Origin: Terebella lapidaria
Taxonomy: Eukaryota > Annelida > Polychaeta > Terebellida > Terebellidae
Assembly: GCA_949152475.1 (NCBI GenBank)
Contig: OX424569.1
Location: 22,799,950-22,863,949 of the forward strand
Length of the DNA stretch: 64,000 nucleotides
Direction of reading: 5' to 3'
This document shows positions 1 to 11,568 of the stretch, piece after piece. The position numbers and the translations under genes were made by a program. The notes under the pieces are model-generated. The model was given only the letters and a program-made list of their open reading frames with translations, had not been told where the DNA came from and did not search any database. How positions within the stretch are numbered: the stretch's first letter is position 1; each line of letters begins with the position of its first letter.

Positions 1-2984
1 TATTATTTCCTATATGTCCATAATTGATTCCTAAGCTGTAGAGTCGATAATAAGCAAGATATAAGCCATTTTGTGCTCTGACCTTGAAACTGAGGTCAGA
101 GGTCAAATTCAAGGTCATGTGAATATTCAGCATATATCATTTCCTATATGTCCACAATTGATTCCTAGTCTCTAATATCAATATCAAGTGAGATATTAGG
201 CATAATGTGTCCCATTATAAAGCATAGGAGAATTTAACATGGGAAAGTCGCATTTGGGCCGAGTTTGGGCCAAAATGGCCCACTTCGAGCGATTCAAGCG
301 CAACGAAATTTATAGACATCATAGAAGTACATATGAGGAGTCCTATGTATCAAAAAGAAAAAAAGCAAATTTTGAGAAAATGGCCGCCGAAGTCCAAAAT
401 CAGGCATTTTTCGTCGAAAACGGCCGCCATTTTGAAAAAAATGCGAAAATCAAATTCTTGAATTATTTTTAGGTATTTTTCTGCAAAATTTCAGAAAAAT
501 TCGCCCGTAACCAACCAAAAAAGATAAAAATGTGGACGACGACGACGACGACGACGACGGACGACGACGGACGACGACGGACGACGGACGCAACGCCATG
601 CCAATAGGTTATCGGACCAGAGGTCTGGTAACCTAAAAATGGACTCTGAGGTTTTGTGTCTTCCTGTACAACGATTCAAGAACTCGGTCAGCTAAGGGTT
701 CCGGATTAAGTCTCGATAAAAAATGCGCTACACCTAGATTTTCCTAGATCTCCTCAGCCCTGCCCATATGCTTCAGATGTGTTTATTTGAAGTTTTAATT
801 TTTTTAGTCTTTCGTCATTCGATAGAAATGTAGGGAGTCCTTACATTTCTATGGTCATTCACTGATTTACTTCCGTATCTACGCTGTTAATCGTTCTAAA
901 ATGTGAATCGTTACAGAACAATATACACAATGTATTTTTCTTACGCTGATGAATCATGAAGAACATCTTCAAAACGGGGAATTCCTTCGCTTGTTTGTTT
1001 GTTACGCTCCGTCTAAAGAAATCAATACCCACGCACAAGCACCTACCCCGGTTAGTATCACGTGCTCCAGCCGGCACTGACAGCGCTCTCACGGGATGTG
1101 TAGTTGTTTCGTGTTTACAAATATCTTAGTGCGTACATGTATATTATATGTATTTACTCCTATGAATGAATATATATTTTACTACTTTTGAAATGTATGT
1201 CTGATAGTTTAGTAATTTTTCATAACACTATTCAATTTACTTCGCCAAACATTCAGGCTAATATTGTACGTGTAATGACTAAACCTCTGCATGACAACTA
1301 AATAAACCCTTCCATCTGTGATAGAGTGACAAGGTGTGGGTGACGTTAGTTATTGGGGCATGCGTTAAGTACTTTACAACCACTAAACCACGCGGAGTGT
1401 AGCGGAGAAAAAGTAGACATCGGTCGATAATTTTGAATGTATATCTAGTTGAAATCTGTGTCATGGTGAGGCTTGTCGTGGCAAAATGTGAACTTGTGTG
1501 TACGCTACTTGATTCTTCCGGGTCAACCTGAGTCTACATACTTGGTAACGTTGGACGTAGTTCAGCTGAAACAGAAGGAATATTTACGGTCGTAAGCATT
1601 CGATAACGTGCAGATAAAAACTCGTCACGGATTGTTCTGCTAATGATATGATCGTGTTGAGCACAGGACATGGTGTACGCGAGTCCGTGGCCTGCTGGAT
1701 CTGAGATAGTGAACAGCCTTTGTAAACCTTCGGATACCTTCGAGCTTCTCGAACAGGTAAATAATATATTCCCCCGTGGATGTATATATATTGTGTTCAT
1801 CATGAAAAGTATGTCGATGATAGCATGCAATTAATGGATAAGCTTGTGATGATTGTTAACAAATCTCGAGGAACTTTTCACACCAAAAAAACTTCCGCGT
1901 TCTACCGTGTCATCCTCAAAATCATAACTGACCTGCACAATTCGAATTGTGATGTGTACATAGGCAGCAAACATTTTATAGGCTATCAGACATTGTGTCG
2001 GCTATAATAGTTGTGTAGGCTAACAAAACTTGTGTAGGCTAACTGAACCTAAATTATGTAGTCTAACAGTTGTGTAGGCTCTGTTATTTGGCTCAACGTA
2101 TATATTTACCGTTTAGTCTGAAGTCTACCAGCCTACGATGTGTTAGATTTATTATTAATAGCAATAGCAGTTATGGTTCGAATACACCATTTATATAAAT
2201 ATATATTTATGTCGATGGGTACACTTATTCGACCAGTAAAGGGGGTGTCCGAGCGCGTCAATAACATCCGAGATTAATAATAAGGAAACTATTGTTGATG
2301 CAATGAGGAAAAACAGGAACCATTCAACCAGGCAAAGGAGTGCATGAGTACATGTACGTATGCGTTATGACATCTTGTCCATCATAGTATATAGTCGTTA
2401 AATAAATTGCTCACACTGTACACGTGTGTGCGAATGTTCGACAAAATTCTAGCCGACTTTGCTGTTACTTCCGAGACGAGACATTTGTCAACTGAGTACA
2501 GCTTTGTGTTCCTGGCATGTAATCGTAATTTATTATAAGAAAAAGCATACCAGGAAACTAGCGTGATCGATAACAGATACTCAAAGGTTATCAGTTCTGA
2601 GTCTGCCAACGATTCCTTATTCAAATATTCTTATATAAACACGATAGTACTAAAAGTATTGGTAATGTGTCGTGAGTCTCGTGACGTTCTCTTTGATGTC
2701 GATTCTTGATACGAATCATTTCATTTTGTGAGAGTCAGTATATTACGAGAAAAGGGGCACCCTCTTTGAAGGTATATGTTTGTTTTGATAAGCTCAATAT
2801 CGCTAAGTTTTAAATCTTTTGCCTAACCCTAATGGAAAATCAAACTGTATGTGTTTATAGGAGAATATAGTGCATGACGGAACGGTATCAAGGCAGGACA
2901 TACCGGCTGTGACGTCAGTGCCACTTTCCTGGATCAACCGATCATAGTGCGGGTGAACCTGGTGACGTCATGACAGCAGTCGAA
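1..2984. other. No gene recognised; short direct repeat and trinucleotide array
   Basis: A segment around cctatatgtccataattgattc (4-34) recurs with one or two changes at 138-168, a partial duplication with about 135-bp spacing. A degenerate ACG/GAC array lies at 536-591. Between 600 and 2984 the open frames are short and have no recognisable domain. The promoter of the receptor-like gene would lie at the right end, but no core element can be called with confidence. Confidence 0.6.
536..591 (+). repeat. (GAC)n trinucleotide microsatellite
   Basis: Runs of gac interrupted by ggac give a roughly 55-bp simple repeat. It is followed by a short hairpin-forming sequence (ggttatcggaccagaggtctggtaacc, 606-632). 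Confidence 0.85.
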
Positions 2985-3053
2985 ATGTCCAGGATGTGGC
3001 TGCCGAGACCCACGCTTCATCGAGCCTTGTTTTACAGCCTGATGCTATCCCAG
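2985..3053 (+). CDS. Candidate first coding exon (signal peptide) of the receptor-like gene
   Basis: An ATG with a purine at -3 opens 23 codons (starting MSRMWLPRP, then HRALFYSLMLSQ). They end exactly at cag before gtattg, in phase 0, which is the phase needed by the exon at 5860. The residues are moderately hydrophobic, as in a leader. No other ATG-led exon with compatible phase was found between here and 5860. A cDNA could show additional small exons in the 2.8-kb intron, so the assignment is tentative. Confidence 0.4.
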
Positions 3054-6000
3054 GTATTGATCTTTATTTGTTAATATCCCGAGCTGGTTTACATTCGAGT
3101 GCCTTTCGAGTGCCTTTTTTACAACATATAGATTTAGCAAACGTATACTATACTAGTATGTCAAACGCATTCTTAACATATAAACTTGAGAAACTGTTCG
3201 TTGAGCAGATGTGTCAAAGTGTGCGATAGAAGTACATGTATATTAATAGATACATACATACATGTCGCGCCTTGGGTACTTCTGATTTTGAGAAGGTGAC
3301 AAATATTTTAACAAGCACTTTTATTGATTGACCTGTGATTTGACCTTTCCTCCATCAGTTGACCATGAGATCTGTCGGTTTGGTGGAAAGCACAAAGGGG
3401 GCGTACCCCGAGGTTGCTGGTTCGAATTAAGTCCAGTCCTGCCGCCCAAAATATATTTCATCAATCAATACATTGTCAATAAAAGCATATGCTATGCATA
3501 CGTACATAAATATTGATCATTGGTAAATACATAATGCGAGTCAGTTAACACATTCAAAGTGGGACAACTTGTGGAAATTAAGAAGCTATGTACAAGTTCA
3601 TAAGGGGCCAGTCATTATTTATCAGGATGGATTTTTCGAGAAATGAGTTTTCAAAGTTTGACCCCCCACCGATATCGAAAAACAATGTATGACCCCCCCC
3701 CCCCCCCCAAGATCGAAAATGAAAGTGTGACCCCCCCCCCCCCCCCCCAATCCCCATGTACATATACAAGGCCATAATACACAAATGATGACAATTATAA
3801 GGAGCCAGTATCATAATATATATGATACTTGAATGCTGTTTTAACACTTCATTTAAGTTTCTATTAAAACAATTGCGACGTTTATCAGTGACGTTTGTCA
3901 CTGGATATTATGAATTTGTGGTCGTCGCGTGTCCACCATATCCATTGCTTCAAGTGTGACTCTGAAATTTGCTGGAGGAATGAAAAAATCCATGAATCTT
4001 ATATCTTCCTTACGGACTAACTGGACCCCAGAGCGAACTCGGAAAGATTATGACTCTTCCACATATCATTGATGAATCAGACCATCCTGAATATGTGTTG
4101 GCTTCATGATGGGTTCATAATGTTTCGTGATGACCCGCGATTGTCTATCAATGTCCTAGCCATCAAGAAAGTCAGGTACATCCGATTCACTATAGCGTCA
4201 TCCGGGTCGATCCAGGACTATTTTGCAATCATGGGTGGAAAGGCCCATGTTTTGTTCATGGCGGTCCAAGACAGTCCTGAGCTCACCGAGGATTATCCTC
4301 AGTGGCCGGGGTTCCTGTGTTGGCAACGTGTTGAGTGGAAAATCGGTCTGTGGTTTTGACATGTTGGTTCGGGGTCATTGGATTTTATGACATGTTGGTC
4401 AGCATGGTATGGGCCGCGTGATCCAATGTTAGTCTGTGACTGTGCCCTGCATGTTGATCATCCTAGCTGGCACCATATTCAGCTGCAGTGCTGCTGTTTA
4501 CTACTGATGGTCCATAGTCTGGGGGTGATGAGCGGTTGAACCATCAGTCCATGTTGAATTGATTGTTTTCACCTATTAATTCACTATTTCAACATACAGA
4601 ATTTCCAAAATTAACTAAAATCCCCCCCCCCCCCAGTTCCATTGATTATAAAAGTATACCCCCCCCCCCCCAATACTGTTGAAAATGAAGGTGTGACCCA
4701 AAGGTTTTACCCCCCCCCCCCCCCACCACCACCACCACCACCCCCGGCCCCTAATTACACAATTAGTGTCGAGTAGCTCTCATTACATTATACATGTAAA
4801 TCATACAATGTGATGACAACGTTTTATATTGGAAGGGATGTCACTGGGTGGTTGCGCTTGACATCCATGTAACGTTAATTACTAGATTATTTTACAGATT
4901 TGTGCATGTATCACACAAGGGTATATCATTTGTGAATTAAAATATATATTGAGCAAAATCTACATTTCACTTTGATATTGACTTCATTTGAAATTATTGA
5001 GTTATATCACATATCACCATATCTTAAAATGTCATACATGACCATTGATTGTAATTGTTCCAGATGTGAATATAAGACCATACAATGACTGCACGGTCAT
5101 TCATCAATGGGTAAAACCCCGTGGGGATTTCTTTTTTGGTCTGACACTGGCCGAGCCATACCATAATTATTATCACACATGCGGTTTTGAGAAAGAACTC
5201 AACATTTACAAAGAAACATCGGGGATTCATGCTAATTCAAGAGCACTTGAGCGAGTCTATCCATAGTGGATTTGTTGCGAATTCATGACTAGTTCAAGTG
5301 GTATCGTGTCATCTGCACATAAATAGATAACAATTAGATGGGCATGTATAATTATTGTCGTTCGTGAGGCCGCTTGCGCGGGTGTTAGGTTCAATATAGC
5401 AAATACTATCAATGAATCAAATCCATTCCGACACTGAATACAGTACGACAATGTGTGTACACACGGTACATGTGTACACACGCTACTTTAACATGATACA
5501 ATAAATTGATTCCGTTGAAGTGTGTTGGATTTTGCAAATGACGATTCGAGTGGTGACCTTGAATTTGACGTACGTTGACCTTGAAAGGTCGATACGGTTA
5601 CTAGTACCTTTGTCGGAAAATACGTCCCTTCGGATTCTGTCAGCTTATAAATGTACATTTCTCCAGGAACCTTTCTGGCCCTTTAGCAAATTGTTCACAT
5701 ATCCGGGTTATAAGCGCGGTTGCTGTTGTAGATATAGTATACATATATAGTGTGTATTCGAGCGGTCATGGTTCATATTGAGTATATTGATACGTACAAG
5801 TACAGAACTGCAGCAATATCTCTTAGCACTATCAAGCACATGTTTTATTCGATTTCCAGTTTACGGGGATCATCTCTGAAACGACGACTGAAACATCTGC
5901 AAATTCTACAACTACAGATAGTGTTAACACCACGGTAACCACGGTAACCACGCCAATGGAACCGACGACCACACCACTCGAGTGTGGAGTAGGCGAAGAA

Positions 6001-9000
6001 AATGTCATGGGTGTGTATAGCTTTTTAATAATCTGCATTTGATTTGGTAATCTAGTAGACTCCTTCCGTTATCAGGCTATATTGGGGTTCATCGTGTGTT
6101 AGAAAATATAAGTAAGTAAGTAAGTAACTGTAGATCACAAAGTGCAGGACACCAGAAGAACTGTTAGTTCATCGGGCTGGTGACCATGACACAATATTTT
6201 GTGGAAGGAAAGGGTGTCACTGTCGCACAGCATTTAGTAAGAAACAGTAGGATTCTAGACATGAGTAAACCCACCAGAGGGCCAACTAATGCGGTGTCGG
6301 AGCGGGTTCTATTCAAATGATAGGAGATGTGATTATATGTCGCGGGGTAAGCCTAGCGTAGCGGGGTGGATTCCTCGCCAGGACCTCGGCAGCGGCCGGG
6401 TGAATGACGTTGTCATCCGATCATAAGGTAGTCATATGTTTTAAGATTTGTCGCTGCGGAAAAGTGACGACGTACCGTGCCATTCGTTTTGAACGGTGTG
6501 CATGGATTGGATTTCACATTACTTTTCATACGACATGATATGTTCGTAATAATGACAATAACTTTCAGGCCTCATTCGAAATTGACCATATATACGCGTA
6601 TTATATTTTATTTTGATGATTCAATTTATCATTATCGGAAATGGCATTCAGTACATGTGTTCATATATCTCGGGATATGTAGAATTTTCGAAGACAGTAG
6701 TGACTGGTCACACTGAAACCATAACAGCACGACAGCAGGATATTACAGAGCGTTCTATAGAACGTATGACTACGTACGACTAGACTGTGATAGATAGCTA
6801 TTGCCTGAGAATGTAGAACATTCTACACTATCTGATATCACCACATCACCGCGTCATAGCGTTAATTGGGCGAATAGCACTAAAATTAGGGAACCATTGA
6901 GGCCGAGGATACTTAACATTGCGCGCAATGAACTGCGATGTGGTAGGCTTATCGTAAAATCGTGAGCAAAACTGACTTCCTTATCTGTAAACTACATTTC
7001 ACTTGCTATCGTAATCAGCTGTGTATCGCCAGTTAAGTTCAGCGAACAGTATTAACACATCCGCGTCATCCTATATGTTTGCTTCAGAATTTACATGATT
7101 GTGCATGTCCGAGTAGGATAATAACAAACCAAAAGCTCCAGATATTGAATGTGTTCGCACATGTCCAGTTTATATGATATCTGATTATTTTTTAAATTGA
7201 TCGCTCTTGATTGAGTAATATGAATCCAGTACAAAATTACAATGTAAGATTCAAATTAAGACTGTGACAAAAAAGAAGCTGTTTCTTCGTAATAATACAA
7301 TATAACCAAATTATTTGACGTAGACCAAAGAGTTTACCACAACTTTAAACACTTTGCGTAGACTAAGCGTTCGTATTTATACTCTGATTTTTCTAACTCA
7401 TTTACACTGTTTTTCGCTAATATTTTCGTGATGCTAAACGCTATCGTTCTATAACTTGGCATACTTCATCTGGGAGTCAAACGACAATTTTCTACAAAAT
7501 TTCAGAGAGCTATCGCGAAAATTGAAAAAGTTGGCAATCTACCCCAAGATTAAATTTAGCCCTATTATATAATTCTGAGCCCGCACACAATTTTGTACAT
7601 TTGCTCGGTTTTGTAGCGGAGCAATGTTTCAAAATCAACATGTTTGTGTAGAAAACACCCCAGTGTATATCTTCTGATTCAAAGTTACAATAAAATTTCG
7701 AATCCTGGTGGATGTAAACGGGACCAATTCCTCGAATATGCTCAGATTCTCGAGATCCCGTATTGGGCTGAAATTTAACATTGAGGTAGATTGCCAACTG
7801 TTTCATTTTTCGCGATAGCTGTCTGAAAGTTGGCAGAAAATTGCCGTTTGACTCCCAGGTGAAGTATGCCAACGATAGCATTGAGCATCGCAAAAATATC
7901 AGCAAAAAACAGTGTAAACGAGTCAGAAAAATCAGAGTTTTTTTTTATAGGCTCATTTATTACTGATTTACAATAATAGTAGAATACTGAATGTATTTCA
8001 GATGTGTGTGTGTGCAAGTCCGGTTACTATAACGACACCGGCACATGTCTACCTTGTACTAACGTCACGGATCACTGCCTCACGTGCACACGTGAGAATA
8101 AGATTGGTGAAGTGAAGTGTACCGAATGTAACGGTACAATGTATCTGCACGAATCTAAAAGAACGTGCCACGAGAAGTGTCCAAAGGGAAGCAGAGATGT
8201 TGAGAAATCTAACGGTACAATAAACCGTTGTCAAACCGTAAGTGCCTGCACATTTCGAGATGGTGAATGGTATGAAGTTTGCATAGCCGTGCCGATTGCC
8301 GGAGCTGCAGTGATTGTCGGGATCATTCTGTTAGTACTTTATCTCGTCAAGAGGAGAAAGCCTACTGACGCAAGGAATAATCCGCGAGAAATGGAGAGAA
8401 GACCAAGCGTTCTTCCGAACCCCTTCGACTCAGACCATCGCGCGGACTCACCCCGGATTCCACAGACCATCATTGAAGAACCGGTAAAGATAATGTTGAT
8501 GATCCAGCAATAATAATAACAATAATAAATAATAACAGCAACAACAATAATTTCATATGTTCAATAATAAACCATGGGGTAAGTCCGAATATTGAAGGGA
8601 AATTCCGAGACATCTCGTATTGTTGTTGTTAATTACTGCTGCTGCTGCTGTTTTTGTTGTATAATTACTCATGTTTCCTTCATATTACAGGAAAATGTTC
8701 CTGTACCAGAACCAACTCCTAAGCCCAAACCGCAGCCAGCACCAAAACCTCAGGATGACCCTCAGGAATACTACGGGAACGCCTCAGCTTTCCAACCAGC
8801 GCCAAAACCATCGCGTCACTTGCCAGACGAGGATGACGAGCCACAAGAAGATTACGTGAACGTCACAAAACCCATGCACTTGTCAAGGAGTGTGCCCAAT
8901 CTTCAAAATACCGTGCCACCCCCGCCTGGATCTGGTCATACAACGAAACAACCCCCGGGCTACGTTAACATACCTTCACTGCCTCACAGCTGTTCTACAC

Positions 9001-9179
9001 CGTCTGATTTAAAAAAACATAGTTACATCAACGTTAAGAACGACAAGAATGTCCAATCTGCGGCTGTGATCAAACACAAGTCACGTCACAGGAAACGAGA
9101 AACGCTGGATGGACCACCAGACGGCTACGAAAATCAAGTTTTTGACCCTCAGGACGATAGGATTTACGGGAACGCGTAA
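2985..9179 (+). CDS. Type I membrane receptor-like protein, Cys-rich ectodomain, cytoplasmic tail with six Y-x-N motifs
   Basis: Exons seen: 5860-6010 (after tttccag), 8002-8483 (after atttcag) and 8691-9179 (after attacag, ending TAA). The donors are gtgtgt and gtaaag, and the phases join exactly (one base plus two, then phase 0), giving 373 aa. Exon 2985-3053 begins with ATG, encodes 23 mostly hydrophobic residues and ends in phase 0 before gtattg. It is a plausible signal-peptide exon, but its link to 5860 is inferred. Order of parts: Ser/Thr-rich stalk (about 40 residues); Cys-rich region with many C-x2-C pairs (CVCKSGYY, CLPC, CLTC, CTEC) and several N-x-T/S sites, resembling furin-like/EGF-like repeats; transmembrane helix (VPIAGAAVIVGIILLVLYLV); stop-transfer KRRK; then a Pro-rich tail. 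The tail carries YGNA, YVNV, YVNI, YINV, YENQ and YGNA, the pattern recognised by Grb2-type SH2 domains, plus PxxP stretches. No kinase domain follows before the stop. Probably a plasma-membrane signalling or adaptor receptor; ligand unknown, no family name assigned. Confidence 0.72.
3054..5859 (+). other. Intron 1 of the receptor-like gene (inferred), with poly-C blocks
   Basis: No convincing exon is seen. The interval holds two clusters of poly-C tracts (3680-3750 and 4620-4745) built on a repeated unit that includes gaaaatgaa, a gtgtgaccc tail and a C run. It also holds two unassigned open stretches. The first, at 4069-4359, shows no recognisable domain. The second, at 5045-5266, follows an acceptor-like ttccag but has a phase incompatible with the candidate exon 1. 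Confidence 0.4.
3661..4745 (+). repeat. Poly-C minisatellite blocks
   Basis: C runs of about 9 to 20 bases recur at 3688-3710, 3731-3750, 4621-4634, 4660-4671 and 4710-4745, separated by similar linkers (gatcgaaaatgaaagtgtgac and a variant). The complementary strand therefore has closely spaced G runs. These are likely length-variable and error-prone in assembly. Confidence 0.8.
7378..7938. mobile_element. Foldback/MITE-like element copy A, adjoining a receptor exon
   Basis: The left arm 7378-7570 and right arm 7745-7938 are imperfect reverse complements. Both begin at the ends with ctctgatttttct, then tttacactgttttt, and include gggagtcaaac and agctatcgcgaaaa. A 175-bp loop separates them. 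A second copy lies at 50525-51112, where the ends are flanked by TA, suggesting a Tc1/mariner-type target. No transposase is present. The right end is only about 60 bp from the acceptor of the exon at 8002. Confidence 0.7.
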
Positions 9180-11060
9180 GGATATCCGAGGAACTATTTT
9201 ACGGAACGGCCGCTGTGACGCGTGAGGATATCTGAATCCTGGAGATATCTGAAGAACTACTGTCAAATTCATTGTCCAATTTGCAGACCGTATTTATTGG
9301 CCGGTTGTGGAAAATGAAAGCAGGGAACATTGTCTTCATTGTGTAAGCCGTTCTGAATGCGTGGCTAAGACACGGTATTGTATTGTGACATATATATATG
9401 CGCATTTCTACAGTAATATTTCGACGGTTAGACTGATCTGATATGTGACGTGGGTGTTTCCATAAGTAATCACCGACGAAAAACGACACTTCTGTAAGCT
9501 GATGGGTAGGCATAATAATAATTTTGTGGTTCAAGGACTATGTTCGCATCATGTTTGATGCTTGTTTTGGGGTATAATACATCGATATGTAATTATGCCC
9601 GTTGGCTTGTAAATATATTGAGGATCCAATGGCTTTCAAATGGTACGTTTGTGTCGGATTATATGACTTTTGTGTTTGTGTTTGTTGAAAGTGCCAATTT
9701 CCTTGCGTCGTACGTGGTAAATATATCTTATGAATGCCTCAACATATATAACATTGCAATAATTATAATTATTTATCACATTGTAATTGTTTTAATTACC
9801 ATATGAATGTAATATTCCAGACATCAGTATTATTCATTCTTATAATATGTGTTAGTTCTATCTTAGTGAATGATACTGTTCTAATGTGGGATATATTATA
9901 CACGTATTACCACCTTTTTCATAATTTGAATTCTAATAAGCTCGACCATGGAAATATTTTGAAAAAAATGACACTTGTAAAATAACTGAATAAATTGATT
10001 ACAATGGTGATTTGTCCTCATTCATTAGTTTTATTATGAATTTAGTATGAAATAACCTGGAACCCGGATTATATTTCAAATGTTCCTTCACATGCAAATC
10101 ATATTTTAGCATTTCATCATTCACTTCCTCTGCATTGTACATTGTACATTTTCTTGCGAGTTCTTCTTGCAGACAAATCTGCAGGCCCCGATTGCTTATG
10201 AGACTTATTCTTAACGCCTCTAATTAGGTGCTAATTTAAGAAATTTATACATATTCTGATGTTTACACGTAATTCATGGGCCTTAAATTATGATGCATGA
10301 TTTAGCATTCGAACTAAATCAAAAACTGTTCTGGTTACTAGATACTGGCTACTTTTAACCGTACCACAATAATATTTGGTGGTGACATAACATGATTGGT
10401 AACAGGAAGTACATAATACTGTAGTATCTACATTAAATATACATATATACATCATCTACACTTGTTATTCTTTATTTATCATTGATCAATAAAAAAAACG
10501 TAACACGCCAGTTTTTGTTGTAACATTCACTTTATGACGACGTTAGTAACAAAAACTACCAACAATTCGACATTAGAGACATGGCACATCATAACCACAT
10601 CCGCAGGAATTCAGAAAAAAAATCGTTTGAAATCTGGTAAATGACACGGAGTTATTGCATTTCATTCCCAATCCCCCATTAGTTTTTTGTCAATTACATT
10701 AATTCCGCTTTACTTATGAACTCATGAAAATTTATAACATCACTAAAAAAACTATATGATGCACTATATGTTTACTCATCGATACGGAGGCCTCACATTG
10801 GTATGGCAAATGTCCTGCACCAACAACCGAGCACAAAGATTATTGACGTTTTGGTATGTGTTGAAATACTTCATAGTACGGTTACATATATATATATTAT
10901 ATATAATATTAAGTTACATATATATATATCGCGTTAGGCCTACACACTTGGTATTATTCATTGGATCCGCCATTGCAGACGGATCGGTGTGTTTACTTTA
11001 TATTTGTGCTAATTTAACACTTTATTCTATACGCGATGCATTACAGTGGGCTGGGACACA
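9180..11060 (+). other. 3' region of the receptor-like gene and AT-rich intergenic DNA
   Basis: The first AATAAA-type signal after the stop codon of the receptor gene is near 9988 (ctgaataaattg), so the 3' untranslated region may be about 0.8 kb. Beyond it, to 11060, the DNA is AT-rich with alternating TA runs near 10885-10930. No frame with a recognisable product is seen. Confidence 0.45.
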
Positions 11061-11069
11061 TAAAAAACA

Positions 11070-11220
11070 ATTATCTCGTTATATCGAGGTAATTAACTCG
11101 TTACATCAAGAAAGTTATCTCGTTTTATCGAGATAATTATCTCATCGATATTTTCCTCGTTATATTGAGATAATCATATTATATCGAGATCTTATCTCGT
11201 TATATCGAGATGGTTGTCCC
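11070..11220. repeat. Palindromic ctcgttatatcgagata repeat cluster
   Basis: About six copies of a short self-complementary unit (ttatctcgttatatcgagat and variants) stand in tandem. The same type of unit (tctcgataaatcga) fills the palindromic element at 39782-40724, so this may be a degraded relative or an internal fragment of that family. It lies between the two convergent genes. Confidence 0.65.
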
Positions 11221-11568
11221 CTTAAAATTATAGTAATATGAATTCCTAGATCAACCACCGTAATGCATAATTGCGAATATTCTCAAATAAGTTTCCAAAC
11301 TGGATGCCAGTATATCTTGGTACGAACCAATCATGAAAAAGTCAGCGTACAGACTACAGACAGGTTAGAAAAGATTCTTATGTCGATGCAACCTGATTTA
11401 CTTGTATTGGTTTCCAGAACCGTCGTAAAATAGTCTTGTGAATATTGTAAATATATTTGGAACTTTTTGTTCAATTGGCTTAGCTGTGAATCATCCTCTA
11501 TAAATGAAGTGTACAGTTACAGTACCCGAAATTTTCAATTTCGCATACAATTTTCCTGACTTATCGTC

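Noticed and set aside
3340-3450. tRNA-like or tRNA-derived SINE: B-box-like ggttcgaattaagtcc near 3418
   Set aside because: No matching acceptor stem or convincing A box could be placed at the proper distance upstream, so neither a tRNA gene nor a SINE head can be supported.
4069-4359. 96-aa plus-strand open frame as a gene
   Set aside because: No domain, no splice context and no similarity recognised; length is compatible with chance.
5045-5266. Extra exon of the receptor-like gene after ttccag at 5062
   Set aside because: Its open phase is incompatible with the phase-0 end of the candidate first exon, no donor with correct phase precedes the stop, and the product resembles no domain of the gene.
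6340-6440. GC-rich block resembling an RNA gene or SINE (gcggggtaagcctagcgtagcgggg)
   Set aside because: No cloverleaf or other fold with proper conserved boxes was found.
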